Assembly (NCBI GenBank): GCA_032054765.1
Contig: DAMBSC010000003.1
Coordinates: 124,001 to 188,000 of the forward strand
Length of the DNA stretch: 64,000 bases
DNA from: DFXE01 sp032054765
Lineage (GTDB): Bacteria; Bacteroidota; Bacteroidia; Bacteroidales; Tannerellaceae
Direction: 5' to 3'
A program made the translations under genes and the position numbers. This document shows positions 53,014 through 61,919 of this stretch, piece after piece; position 1 is the first letter of the stretch; each line of letters starts with the position of its first letter. Under the pieces are notes generated by a model. It had not been told where the DNA came from. It was given only the letters and a program-made list of their open reading frames with translations, and did not search any database.

Positions 53014-55113
53014 ATGAAAAGGTTTAAGCTTATTGTCACATTCTTATTATTAACAACAATTATGATTCAGGCAGCGAATAATCCCTTACTGAGAAAATAT
53101 AAAACTCCTTTTGAAACTCCTCCTTTTGATATTATCAAAACGGAACATTACGAACCGGCTTTTGATACGGCAATTAAGGAACTTGAAAAGGAAATCAATG
53201 CTATAGTATCCAATAAGGAATTTCCAACATTCCAGAATACAATTGTTGCGCTTGAACGCAGCGGTTTATTACTAAACAAAGTAAGTTCGGCCTTCTTCAA
53301 TGTGCTTATAGCCGAAGGTAATGATGAAATGATGGATATTTCACAACGAGTATCTCCTAAACTGTCGGAAAGTTCCAACGACATCTTTCTGAATGAAGAG
53401 TTATTCGCAAGAGTAAAAGCAGTATACAATCAAAAAGAGAAGCTGAACCTTTCACTTGAAGATGCAAAACTATTGAGCGAATCTTATGATTCATTCGTAA
53501 TGAAAGGTGCTGATCTGAATAAGGAAGATAAAGAAAAGTATCGCCAATTAAGTACAGACCTGAGTCTGCTTACCCTAACATTCGAGCAAAATGTATTGAA
53601 GGATAAGAACCGTTATGAAATGCTTCTGACAAAAAAAGAAGAGCTGGCAGGATTACCGGAAAGCGTAGTTGACGCAGCTGCAGCATTGGCTAAAAGTAAA
53701 GATAAAACCGGATGGTTCTTTGATCTCTCTGCTCCAAGTTATGTAGCTTTTATGCGTTATTCAGATTTACGTGACCTACGCGAAAAGATGTATCGTGCAA
53801 ACATGAGTGTGGGTAATAAAGGGGATGAATTCGATAATAAAGAAATTATTAAACAGATAGTTAATAAACGGCTGGAATTAGCGAAACTTCTCGGATACAA
53901 TAATTATGCAGCATATGCATTGAAACATACAATGGCCAAAACATCCGCAAATGTTTACAATCTGTTGAATCAGTTACTAGAAGCATATAAGCCTGCGGCT
54001 ATTAATGAATATAATGCCGTCGAAGGATTTGCTTTAGGTGTAAATCAGGAGAACATTGATATTATGCCGTGGGACTGGAGTTATTATTCGGAAAAACTGA
54101 AGGATATCCGTTTTAAGGTAAATGATGAAATGACACGTCCTTACTTCGAATTGGAAAATGTAAAAAAAGGCGTTTTCGGACTTGCGACTCAACTATATGG
54201 CATTACTTTCAAACAGAATAAAAAAATCCCTGTTTATCACCCCGAAGTAGATGTATATGAAGTGTATGATGAAAAAGGAAACTTTATGTCAATTCTTTAT
54301 ACAGATTTCCATCCGAGAGAAGGGAAACAATCCGGTGCATGGATGAACTCCGTAAAATCTCAGTTCAAAGGAATTAAAGGAGTAGATGGACATCCTCAGG
54401 TAATTATCGTGATGAACTTCACTCGTCCGACAGAAACTAAGCCATCTCTATTATCATTCGATGAAGTTAATACGCTTCTTCATGAATTCGGACATGCTTT
54501 ACACGGTATGTTAGCTAACGGTACATATGCTTCCTTATCAGGAACTAGTGTATATCATGACTTTGTGGAACTTCCGTCTCAGATTATGGAAAACTGGTTG
54601 ACGGAAAAGGAATATCTGGATCAGATCGCGGTTCATTATGAGACCGGGGAAAAGATTCCAGAGGAGCTGATACATAACTTAGTAGATGCTTCTAATTTTA
54701 ATACAGGCTATTTATGCTTACGTCAATTAAGTTTTGGTTTGCTGGATATGGCATGGCATACAATAGAGAAACCTTTTGACGGAGATTTAATTGCATTTGA
54801 AAATGAAGCTTGGGCGGCTACGCAAATACTTCCGTCAGTTAAAGATGGTTTAATGAGTAGTAGTTTCGGACACATCTTCTCAGGAGGATATGCAGCCGGA
54901 TATTATGGATATAAATGGGCTGAAGTATTAGAGGCTGATGCCTTTTCCGTATTTAAAGAAGCAGGCATATTTAATAAAGATGTAGCCAAATCCTTCCGTG
55001 ATAATATACTATCGAAAGGAGGAACAGAAAATCCTGATATACTGTACAAACGCTTTAGAGGAAAAGAACCTACAATAGATGCTTTGTTAATTAGGAACGG
55101 AATTAAAAAATAG
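53014..55113 (+). CDS. M3-family peptidase (dipeptidyl carboxypeptidase type)
   Basis: The 699 residues have a signal peptide (KLIVTFLLLTTIMIQA) and the M3 active site HEFGHALHGML with downstream Glu. The opening NNPLLRKYKTPFETPPFDII is the Bacteroidales Dcp/oligopeptidase start. It removes dipeptides from peptide C-termini in the periplasm. The ATG at 53014 gives the signal peptide; a longer frame overlaps the helicase gene. Confidence 0.92.
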   Translation: MKRFKLIVTFLLLTTIMIQAANNPLLRKYKTPFETPPFDIIKTEHYEPAFDTAIKELEKEINAIVSNKEFPTFQNTIVALERSGLLLNKVSSAFFNVLIAEGNDEMMDISQRVSPKLSESSNDIFLNEELFARVKAVYNQKEKLNLSLEDAKLLSESYDSFVMKGADLNKEDKEKYRQLSTDLSLLTLTFEQNVLKDKNRYEMLLTKKEELAGLPESVVDAAAALAKSKDKTGWFFDLSAPSYVAFMRYSDLRDLREKMYRANMSVGNKGDEFDNKEIIKQIVNKRLELAKLLGYNNYAAYALKHTMAKTSANVYNLLNQLLEAYKPAAINEYNAVEGFALGVNQENIDIMPWDWSYYSEKLKDIRFKVNDEMTRPYFELENVKKGVFGLATQLYGITFKQNKKIPVYHPEVDVYEVYDEKGNFMSILYTDFHPREGKQSGAWMNSVKSQFKGIKGVDGHPQVIIVMNFTRPTETKPSLLSFDEVNTLLHEFGHALHGMLANGTYASLSGTSVYHDFVELPSQIMENWLTEKEYLDQIAVHYETGEKIPEELIHNLVDASNFNTGYLCLRQLSFGLLDMAWHTIEKPFDGDLIAFENEAWAATQILPSVKDGLMSSSFGHIFSGGYAAGYYGYKWAEVLEADAFSVFKEAGIFNKDVAKSFRDNILSKGGTENPDILYKRFRGKEPTIDALLIRNGIKK

Positions 55114-55114
55114 C

Positions 55115-55122
55115 TATTTTTG
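55115..55122 (+). promoter_or_regulatory. -7 box of the dCMP-deaminase gene, start codon at predicted +1
   Basis: TATTTTTG overlaps the M3-gene end and is followed by TCGG and the ATG at 55127, the same 4-nt spacing as before the kinase and zinc-ribbon/AraC genes. Confidence 0.45.
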
Positions 55123-55126
55123 TCGG

Positions 55127-55564
55127 ATGTTTGAAAAGACTGAAAAACAATTCGAATTAGACAAGCGCTATTTACGAATGGCGATGATATGGGCAGAAAA
55201 TTCGTATTGTATACGTCGGAAAGTAGGCGCTTTAATCGTTAAAGACAATATGATTATATCCGATGGATTCAATGGAACACCGTCTGGATTTGAAAATATC
55301 TGCGAAGATGAGAACAATGTTACAAAACCTTATGTTCTACATGCGGAAGCAAATGCTATCACCAAAGTGGCCGCATCTTCCAACAGCAGTAAAAATGCAA
55401 CAATTTACGTAACATCTGCTCCATGCATAGAATGTGCCAAATTAATTATCCAGTCCGGAATAAAAAGAGTTGTTTATTCTGAAATGTATCGTGTGGACGA
55501 CGGATGTAAATTATTGGAACGTGCAGGAGTTGAATTGGTTTATATAGATATAAAAGAAAAATAG
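55127..55564 (+). CDS. dCMP deaminase-family protein
   Basis: The 145 residues are a cytidine/deoxycytidylate deaminase fold: HAEANAI supplies the zinc His and proton-shuttle Glu, and APCIECAKLI the two zinc Cys. GALIVKDNMIISDGFNGTPSG is the nucleotide loop of the ComEB/dCMP deaminase group. It deaminates dCMP to dUMP for thymidylate synthesis. The S41 protease follows after 16 bp. Confidence 0.9.
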   Translation: MFEKTEKQFELDKRYLRMAMIWAENSYCIRRKVGALIVKDNMIISDGFNGTPSGFENICEDENNVTKPYVLHAEANAITKVAASSNSSKNATIYVTSAPCIECAKLIIQSGIKRVVYSEMYRVDDGCKLLERAGVELVYIDIKEK

Positions 55565-55580
55565 GGATATTCATTCATAT

Positions 55581-57299
55581 ATGAGTAATAATAAAAAACT
55601 AACAATTTGGCTTCCGATAATAATTGCGGTTTGCATCGCAGCAGGTATTCTTATCGGAAACTATTATTTTATTATTGGCCAAGGTAAGAAGGCATCTTAC
55701 TCCGGAGGTAATAAGATTAATGCTATACTTGATATTATTAATGAACAATATGTAGATACAGTTAATGTTAGTAATCTCGTTGAAGGAGCAATCCCAAAGA
55801 TATTTAGCGAACTGGACCCTCATTCAGTATACATATCTGCAGAAGATGTAGAAAGCGCAAATGAAGAATTGGAAGGTTCGTTCAGTGGTATCGGCGTTTC
55901 TTTCAATATGCAGACGGATACGATTCTTGTAATTAGCGTTATTCCGGGTGGTCCGTCTGAAAAGGCAGGACTCCAACCTTTCGACCGTATTATTACCATA
56001 AATGATTCAATATTTGCCGGTAAAAAGATCGACCAAAACCTAGTTATGAAAAACCTACGTGGAGCAAAGAACAGTACTGTCAAATTAGGCGTGAAACGTA
56101 GAAATATACCTGAACTGATTTATTTTGATGTTACTCGTGGTGATGTACCCGTGTTATCTGTAGATGTCTCTTACAAAATAGAAGATGGTATAGGTTTTAT
56201 AAAAAACAGCAAATTCGGTCGCAATACATATAATGAATTCATCACTGCGATTGCCAAGCTTAAACAAGAAGGATGTAATGCGTTTATCCTTGATTTACGC
56301 GGTAATTCCGGAGGAGTAATGGAAGCCGCCGTCCATATGGTAAATGAATTTCTTCCTGCAGGCGATCTTATCGTTTATACAGAAGGAAAAGCATTCCCTC
56401 GTAATGATATATTTGCTAATGGAACAGGGACTTGTATTGAAAATCCTTTAGTAGTATTAACAGATGAAGGATCAGCTTCAGCCAGTGAAATTTTCGCCGG
56501 AGCTGTTCAGGATAATGACAGAGGACTAATAATAGGCCGCCGTACCTATGGAAAGGGACTGGTTCAATCACTGATCGGATTGTCGGACGGATCACAACTC
56601 AGATTAACTATTGCACGATATTATACCCCTTCGGGACGTTCTATTCAGAAAGAATATGAATTGGGTAAATCAGCAGATTACGAAATGGATATTTACAACC
56701 GCTATATGCACGGTGAGTTTTATTCGGCCGACAGTATAAAAATGGATAACCTCCCTCAATTCGAAACTTCCATAGGACGTACAGTCTACGGTGGAGGAGG
56801 CATAATGCCGGATATATTTATACCCAGTGATACAAGCGGAATTTCTACCTATTTTAATAATGTAACCAGAAGTTCAAACATTTTATATCAGTATGCATTA
56901 GAGTATTCTGATAGTAATTATGATAAACTTTCTTCCTTTTCAAACTATAAGGAATTATACGAATATTTGAAACGGCAGCCTATTCTATATGATTTCACAA
57001 ATTATGCTGTTGAGAAAGGAGTAAAAAAACGCCCTGCATTGATTGAAATATCGAAAAGACTTCTTGAAACCCATTTATATGCTTATATAGTACGGACATT
57101 CTTTGATGACGCAGGCTTTTACCCTGTTTTCTACAGAGATGATGTTACTGTGCTACGTGCTATTGAGGTCATAAAGGAAGGAAAATCAGTACCAATTCTG
57201 GATAATAAATATTCGACTGACACGCTGTTACAAAGTCAAACATCTTCTCCGATGTTTGGCCTATTAAAAGAAAGATTTAATAAAAGCTACATTGCCTGA
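55581..57299 (+). CDS. C-terminal processing peptidase (S41, PDZ)
   Basis: The 572 residues have an N-terminal membrane anchor (LTIWLPIIIAVCIAAGILIG), a PDZ domain (about 90-180: GSFSGIGVSFNMQTDTILVI) and the S41 catalytic region: Ser in TDEGSASASEIFAGA and Lys in GRRTYGKGLVQ. The C-terminal 170 residues are an extension typical of Bacteroidetes members. It cleaves envelope proteins near the C-terminus. Confidence 0.92.
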   Translation: MSNNKKLTIWLPIIIAVCIAAGILIGNYYFIIGQGKKASYSGGNKINAILDIINEQYVDTVNVSNLVEGAIPKIFSELDPHSVYISAEDVESANEELEGSFSGIGVSFNMQTDTILVISVIPGGPSEKAGLQPFDRIITINDSIFAGKKIDQNLVMKNLRGAKNSTVKLGVKRRNIPELIYFDVTRGDVPVLSVDVSYKIEDGIGFIKNSKFGRNTYNEFITAIAKLKQEGCNAFILDLRGNSGGVMEAAVHMVNEFLPAGDLIVYTEGKAFPRNDIFANGTGTCIENPLVVLTDEGSASASEIFAGAVQDNDRGLIIGRRTYGKGLVQSLIGLSDGSQLRLTIARYYTPSGRSIQKEYELGKSADYEMDIYNRYMHGEFYSADSIKMDNLPQFETSIGRTVYGGGGIMPDIFIPSDTSGISTYFNNVTRSSNILYQYALEYSDSNYDKLSSFSNYKELYEYLKRQPILYDFTNYAVEKGVKKRPALIEISKRLLETHLYAYIVRTFFDDAGFYPVFYRDDVTVLRAIEVIKEGKSVPILDNKYSTDTLLQSQTSSPMFGLLKERFNKSYIA

Positions 57300-57305
57300 A
57301 TGTAA

Positions 57306-57599
57306 TTACCGGATAATTATATCACGTATTACAGCAGAGCCTGCAAAATCGTTCAAACTCCTGATCAGTTTCTCTTTACTGAGAATTAGTTCACTTCGTA
57401 ACACTGATGAAGTTAATGAGACATGGAGTACCTGATTCTTTATGAATAGATTACTTGTATACTGTTGTATCATGGGGCCTAAAACTTCACTCCATCCGCG
57501 TTTGATACGAATCTGATAAATCCGTTCCTGCAGTTCAGTATTGCTTTCCATGAATTCCTTCAATACCTCGCCAATGGGTTGGGTGTTTTTACGTCTCAT
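57306..57599 (-). CDS. DUF721 protein (DciA-like)
   Basis: The 97 residues match DUF721 (QPIGEVLKEFM, GWSEVLGPMIQQYTSNLFI, LHVSLTSSVLRSELI). DciA-type members load the replicative helicase. The gene overlaps recF by 4 nt, a common replication/repair pairing. Confidence 0.88.
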   Translation of the reverse strand: MRRKNTQPIGEVLKEFMESNTELQERIYQIRIKRGWSEVLGPMIQQYTSNLFIKNQVLHVSLTSSVLRSELILSKEKLIRSLNDFAGSAVIRDIIIR

Positions 57600-58696
57600 T
57601 CTTTCTCCATGTTTTCGATACTCCCATTTTCAACAAAAAAGAGTGAATAGTCATGCTCCATTGTCGATAAGATCTCATCAAGATACTTGCGGTTGGTATC
57701 GGTTATAAATATTTGTCCAAACTTATCCCCGTTTACCAATTGAATGATCTCTTCCACCCTGTTGGCATCCAACTTATCAAAAATATCATCCAGTAATAGT
57801 ATGGGAGTAGTAGAACCTTTTAGCTGTAAGAATGTAAACTGAGCTAATTTTAATGCTATCAGATATGTCTTGTTTTGTCCTTGAGAGCCGACTCTTCGAA
57901 TAAGAGAATTATTTAATGTCATCTCCAATTCATCTTTGTGAATACCTGTAGAAGTATACCCCAATATATGATCTCTCTCTCTGTTAGAAAGAAGCATATC
58001 AGTAAGTTCTTCAGCTCCGAGTTGAGAAATATAACGAAAACTTACCTGTTCCGAAGATTGGGATATTTTCTGATAGTATTCATTAAAAACAGGAACGAAC
58101 TCATCTACCAATAATTGACGCTTTTCATATACCAATCGCCCATACATCCCCATTTGCATTTCAAGCACTTCAAATAATGATGAGTCGTGAGACTGATTCT
58201 TTAATAGTACATTCCGTTGTTGTAATACCTTATTATATTGAATCAGAGCATGAAGGTATTGTTTGTCGTGTTGTGAAATAATCATATCCAAAAAGCGGCG
58301 ACGTTCATCACTCCCACCCTGAATCAGTTCAGAGTCTGCCGGAGAAACCATCACTAACGGCAATAAACCTATATGGTCGGATAACTTATCATATTCTTTC
58401 TTGTTGCGCTTGAATTGTTTCCGTTGTTTTCTTCGGATGGCACAGAATATATCCTCTGTCCGTCCTTCATAATTATATTCACCTTGTATCACACACATTT
58501 CTTCCTGATTATAAATAATTTGATTATCCGGAGTATGAATATGGCTTTTACAGAATGATAAATAATATATTGCATCCAGCAGATTAGTTTTTCCCATTCC
58601 ATTATTGCCAAAAAAGCAATTCATTTTGGGAGAAAAGGTTATATCTGCTTGAGGTATATTTTTATAATTCAGGATAGACAGCTTTTTGAGTATCAT
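57596..58696 (-). CDS. recF: DNA replication and repair protein RecF
   Basis: The 366 residues show Walker A FFGNNGMGKTNLLDAIYYLS, the signature SQGQNKTYLIALKLAQF and Walker B PILLLDDIFDKLD. RecF loads RecA at gapped DNA with RecO and RecR. A minus-strand -7 box TAAATTTG at 58716-58723 lies 19 nt before the ATG. Confidence 0.95.
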   Translation of the reverse strand: MILKKLSILNYKNIPQADITFSPKMNCFFGNNGMGKTNLLDAIYYLSFCKSHIHTPDNQIIYNQEEMCVIQGEYNYEGRTEDIFCAIRRKQRKQFKRNKKEYDKLSDHIGLLPLVMVSPADSELIQGGSDERRRFLDMIISQHDKQYLHALIQYNKVLQQRNVLLKNQSHDSSLFEVLEMQMGMYGRLVYEKRQLLVDEFVPVFNEYYQKISQSSEQVSFRYISQLGAEELTDMLLSNRERDHILGYTSTGIHKDELEMTLNNSLIRRVGSQGQNKTYLIALKLAQFTFLQLKGSTTPILLLDDIFDKLDANRVEEIIQLVNGDKFGQIFITDTNRKYLDEILSTMEHDYSLFFVENGSIENMEKE

Positions 58697-58715
58697 CTAT
58701 ATCGCTTTAATCGTA

Positions 58716-58773
58716 CAAATTTAAAAAATATAGTTCGAAGTATAGATTATATCATTAAAAAAAACTACTTTTG
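58716..58773. promoter_or_regulatory. Divergent promoters of recF and the TPR gene
   Basis: Minus strand: TAAATTTG (58716-58723) for recF. Plus strand: TACTTTTG (58766-58773) for the TPR gene. Both match TAnnTTTG; the -33 elements are weak. Confidence 0.5.
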
Positions 58774-58831
58774 CGCTTTGAATTGCGGAAGCAACTAACT
58801 TAAAGAATTTAATATAACGTACAAATACATT

Positions 58832-59518
58832 ATGGCTACTAAAGGAAAGAGCACAGACAAAGAGTTGGAAGTAGGTGAAATTGTTTCCAGATCGGAGCAA
58901 TTTATTGAAAAGTATCAGAAACATATTCTTTACGGAATTGTAGGTATTTTACTCATTGTCGGAGCCTTTATGGGAATCAGACATGGATATTTAATTCCAC
59001 AAGAAAAGAAAGCTGCTGCAGCTATGTTCAAAGGTGAACAATACTTTGCAAGAGATTCATTTGCTTTGGCTTTAAATGGAAATGGTGTTGATTACATCGG
59101 GTTTGAGTCTATTATAGACGAGTACGGTAGCACTAAATCCGGTAACTTAGCAAAAGCCTATGCTGGTATATGTTATTTTAAAATGGGTGATAATGAAAAA
59201 GCATTAAAATCATTAAAAGGTTTTAGTGGTAAAGATAATATGATTTCTCCTGCAATAACAGGACTGATTGGTGACTGTTATGTAAATATGGGAAATACGA
59301 AAGAAGGAATCAGCTATTTCGAAAAAGCAGCAAAACAAGCTTCTAACAACGCTGTAAGTCCTGCATATCTTAAAAAGGCCGGTCTTGCATATGAAAGTCT
59401 GAACCAATACAAAGATGCTGTAAATGCATATAGTACTATTAAAGAAAAATATTTCACCTCAATGGAAGCGGCTGATATAGATAAGTATATTACACGTGCC
59501 GCAGCTTTAGCAAAATAA
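58832..59518 (+). CDS. Membrane-anchored TPR protein (YfgM-like)
   Basis: The 228 residues have one membrane segment (about 31-49, KHILYGIVGILLIVGAFMGI) and several tetratricopeptide repeats (AKAYAGICYFKMGDNEKALK; GDCYVNMGNTKEGISYFEKA). It resembles YfgM-type proteins that work near the secretion machinery. It ends in a hairpin terminator. Confidence 0.85.
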   Translation: MATKGKSTDKELEVGEIVSRSEQFIEKYQKHILYGIVGILLIVGAFMGIRHGYLIPQEKKAAAAMFKGEQYFARDSFALALNGNGVDYIGFESIIDEYGSTKSGNLAKAYAGICYFKMGDNEKALKSLKGFSGKDNMISPAITGLIGDCYVNMGNTKEGISYFEKAAKQASNNAVSPAYLKKAGLAYESLNQYKDAVNAYSTIKEKYFTSMEAADIDKYITRAAALAK

Positions 59519-59539
59519 ATATAAAAAATACAATCATAT

Positions 59540-59571
59540 AAAGGATGTCCACTGAAGACATCCTTTTATTT
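59540..59571 (+). terminator. Terminator after the TPR gene
   Basis: AAAGGATGTC (59540-59549) and GACATCCTTTT (59557-59567) form a 9-10-bp stem with a T-rich tail; ribH starts 20 bp later. Confidence 0.8.
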
Positions 59572-59588
59572 TATCAATATAATAATAT

Positions 59589-60083
59589 ATGGCAACGGCT
59601 TATCAGAATTTATCAAGTTATGACTTTGATAGTGTTCCTGATGCTTCAGGAATGGTTTTTGGGATTGTTGTTTCAGAATGGAACAATGCTATAACCGAAA
59701 AATTGCTGGAAGGAGCATGTAATACCCTCGAACGTCACGGAGTGAAACCAGAAAATATTATTGTAAAACGTGTACCTGGTAGTTTTGAGCTGACATATGG
59801 CGCTAGAAAACTAGCTGAAAGCAAAGAGTTGGATAGTGTTATTATTCTGGGTTGTGTCGTTAGAGGTGATACTCCTCATTTTGATTATGTCTGTTCGGGG
59901 GTAACACAAGGAATTACTGAATTGAATCTAATGCATGATATTCCTTTCATCTTTGGTCTGTTAACCACTGATAATATGCAACAGGCACAAGATAGAGCAG
60001 GTGGAAAACATGGAAATAAAGGTGATGAAGCTGCAATTACTGCTATAAAAATGGTAGATTTTTCTTGCGAATTACAAAATTAA
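59589..60083 (+). CDS. ribH: 6,7-dimethyl-8-ribityllumazine synthase
   Basis: The 164 residues contain VVSEWNNAITEKLLEGA, RVPGSFELTYGARKLAE, GCVVRGDTPHFDYVC and FGLLTTDNMQQAQDRAGG. These match lumazine synthase, including the catalytic His in TPHFDY. It condenses the pyrimidine and butanone-phosphate precursors in riboflavin synthesis and forms pentamers or capsids. Length is normal. Confidence 0.95.
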   Translation: MATAYQNLSSYDFDSVPDASGMVFGIVVSEWNNAITEKLLEGACNTLERHGVKPENIIVKRVPGSFELTYGARKLAESKELDSVIILGCVVRGDTPHFDYVCSGVTQGITELNLMHDIPFIFGLLTTDNMQQAQDRAGGKHGNKGDEAAITAIKMVDFSCELQN

Positions 60084-60094
60084 TCCTACCTTTG
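60065..60094 (+). promoter_or_regulatory. tRNA-Tyr promoter
   Basis: TTG (60065-60067), exactly 19 bp, TACCTTTG (60087-60094), 14 nt before the tRNA. The -33 element lies inside the ribH coding end. Confidence 0.7.
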
Positions 60095-60108
60095 CATTCG
60101 AAAATTAA

Positions 60109-60191
60109 GGGCAGTTACCAGAGTGGCCAAATGGGGCTGACTGTAACTCAGCTGTCTTTCGACTTCGGTGGTTCGAATCCATCACTGCCCA
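60109..60191 (+). tRNA. tRNA-Tyr (GTA)
   Basis: The acceptor arms GGGCAGT/ACTGCCC pair. The anticodon stem GCTGA/TCAGC encloses CTGTAAC with anticodon GTA. A long variable arm (GTCTTTCGAC region) and the T loop GGTTCGAATCC fit bacterial tRNA-Tyr. CCA is not encoded. Confidence 0.95.
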
Positions 60192-60217
60192 CAACAAGCG
60201 AATAAATTTGCTTGTAA

Positions 60218-60280
60218 CGGAAAATTAAAAATTGAAAACGTTTTACTCCAATTAATTTTCAACTTTCAATTTTCAATTAT
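60218..60280. repeat. TTTTCAACTTTCAATTTTCA repeat between the tRNAs
   Basis: The motif at 60256-60275 is identical to 41210-41229. A partial inverted copy (AAAATTAAAAATTGAAAACG) is at 60221-60240, so a hairpin is possible here as in the xylose operon. Confidence 0.6.
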
Positions 60281-60300
60281 TTTTGCACAAGTGCAAAAAT
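60278..60300 (+). promoter_or_regulatory. tRNA-Gly promoter with palindrome
   Basis: A -7 box TATTTTTG (60278-60285) lies 17 nt before the tRNA. ATTTTTGCAC, AA, GTGCAAAAAT (60279-60300) is a perfect inverted repeat with 10-bp arms that covers the box and the start site. Confidence 0.5.
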
Positions 60301-60302
60301 CT

Positions 60303-60375
60303 GCGGAAGTAGCTCAGTTGATAGAGCATTAGCCTTCCAAGCTGAGGGTCGCGGGTTTGAGTCCCGTCTTCCGCT
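60303..60375 (+). tRNA. tRNA-Gly (TCC)
   Basis: The acceptor GCGGAAG/CTTCCGC pairs. The anticodon stem TTAGC/GCTGA with loop CTTCCAA gives anticodon TCC. D-loop (AGCTCAGTTGATAGAGC) and T-loop (GGGTTTGAGTCCC) are standard. CCA is not encoded. Confidence 0.95.
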
Positions 60376-60383
60376 CTCAAAAA

Positions 60384-60416
60384 AGAGGCAACAAATATTT
60401 GTTGTCTCTTTTTTTT
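60384..60416 (+). terminator. Terminator after tRNA-Gly
   Basis: AGAGGCAACAAA (60384-60395) and TTTGTTGTCTCT (60398-60409) form a 12-bp stem with one G-T wobble, followed by a run of T. Confidence 0.88.
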
Positions 60417-60473
60417 CTTATATTTGTGTGTTCGTACACATGATTATAAAAACCTAATGTAATACTTAACAAA

Positions 60474-61850
60474 ATGAAGACGTATTTTAACCTATTCCTA
60501 TTACTTGCCTTATGTCTTACATCATGTCAAACTAATGATGGATGGCTGCAATTATTTAATGGTAAAGATCTTACCGGTTTAAAACAACTCAATGGACAAG
60601 CACCTTTTAGAGTAGAGGATGGATGTCTTATTGGAACCTCTGTATCTAATCAACCTAATAGCTTTTTAGCAACTGATCAGAATTACGATGATTTCATCCT
60701 TGAATTTGAAGCTTATTGCGATCCTCTTTTAAATTCCGGAGTACAATTTCGCAGTGAAAGTCTTCCAAATTATCAAAACGGCCGCGTACATGGTTATCAG
60801 TGTGAAATGGATCCATCCGACAGAGCATGGAGCGGAGGTATTTATGATGAAGCCAGACGAGGCTGGTTAGTAACATTACTTGATAACCCGGAAGGTCGCG
60901 CAGCTTATAAGAAAAATGATTGGAATACTTACCGTATCGAAGCAATAGGCGATAATATCCGTATCTGGTTAAACGGTGTAAATACAGCAAACCTATATGA
61001 CAGTGAAACTCTGAATGGGTTTATTGCTTTTCAGGTACACGGTATTAACAATAAAGAGCAAGAAGGAAAAGAAATAAAATGGCGGAATATTCGCATAAAA
61101 ACAGAAAATCTTGAAGCAGAAAGAATGAAAGGAACATTAGCTCCTGAAGTAAACCGTATCCCCAATACATTAACTAATAAAGAAAAGGCTGATGGCTGGA
61201 AATTGCTGTTCGACGGGACGAATACTACAGGATGGCGTGGTGCTCATAAAGAAGAATTCCCCGGACATGGATGGAAAGTGGAAAACGGTGCATTAATTGT
61301 TATGAAAGCAGGTGGTGGCGAATCCACTAATGGTGGTGATATCATTTACGGTTCTGAAGAATTTTCAGCTTTTGAATTATGCGTGGAATTTAAAATAACG
61401 GAAGGGGCAAACAGCGGTATTAAATATTTTGTGACAGAATTAGAGAAACAAAAAGGATCAGCCTTTGGCCTTGAATATCAGATATTGGACGACAAATTTC
61501 ATCCGGACGCCAAATTATACACATCTCATCCCGGTTCCCGTACACTTGCAAGCCTATATGATCTGATCGAAGCGAAAAACAAACGTTTCAACGGAGTAGG
61601 TAACTGGAATCAGGCAATTATAAAAGTATATCCCAATAATCATGTAGAACATTGGCTGAACGGTTTTAAAAATTTGGAATATGAAAGAGGCTCCGAAGCT
61701 TTCCGTACTTTAGTGAAAGGAAGCAAATATGCCGATAAATCATACAATGATCCGATACCTTTCGGAGAAGCAGAAAAAGGCCGTATTCTTTTACAGGATC
61801 ATGGCGACGAAGTTGCTTTCCGTAGTATTAAGATTAGAGAACTGAAATAA
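60474..61850 (+). CDS. Two-domain DUF1080 (3-keto-glycoside hydrolase-like) lipoprotein
   Basis: The 458 residues start with a lipoprotein signal (LALCLTSC). Two concanavalin-like DUF1080 domains follow: GWLQLFNGKDLTGL (about 22-215) and GWKLLFDGTNTTGWRG (about 236-458), each with NSG(V/I) strands and an RNI(R/K)I-type ending. Family members cleave 3-keto sugars or beta-glycosides at the cell surface. No oxidoreductase partner is adjacent. Confidence 0.88.
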   Translation: MKTYFNLFLLLALCLTSCQTNDGWLQLFNGKDLTGLKQLNGQAPFRVEDGCLIGTSVSNQPNSFLATDQNYDDFILEFEAYCDPLLNSGVQFRSESLPNYQNGRVHGYQCEMDPSDRAWSGGIYDEARRGWLVTLLDNPEGRAAYKKNDWNTYRIEAIGDNIRIWLNGVNTANLYDSETLNGFIAFQVHGINNKEQEGKEIKWRNIRIKTENLEAERMKGTLAPEVNRIPNTLTNKEKADGWKLLFDGTNTTGWRGAHKEEFPGHGWKVENGALIVMKAGGGESTNGGDIIYGSEEFSAFELCVEFKITEGANSGIKYFVTELEKQKGSAFGLEYQILDDKFHPDAKLYTSHPGSRTLASLYDLIEAKNKRFNGVGNWNQAIIKVYPNNHVEHWLNGFKNLEYERGSEAFRTLVKGSKYADKSYNDPIPFGEAEKGRILLQDHGDEVAFRSIKIRELK

Positions 61851-61919
61851 GAAATACCATAAACTTTACCTCTGATTTTATTGTTTGTTTACTATAGATC
61901 AATAATAATATATTAACAA

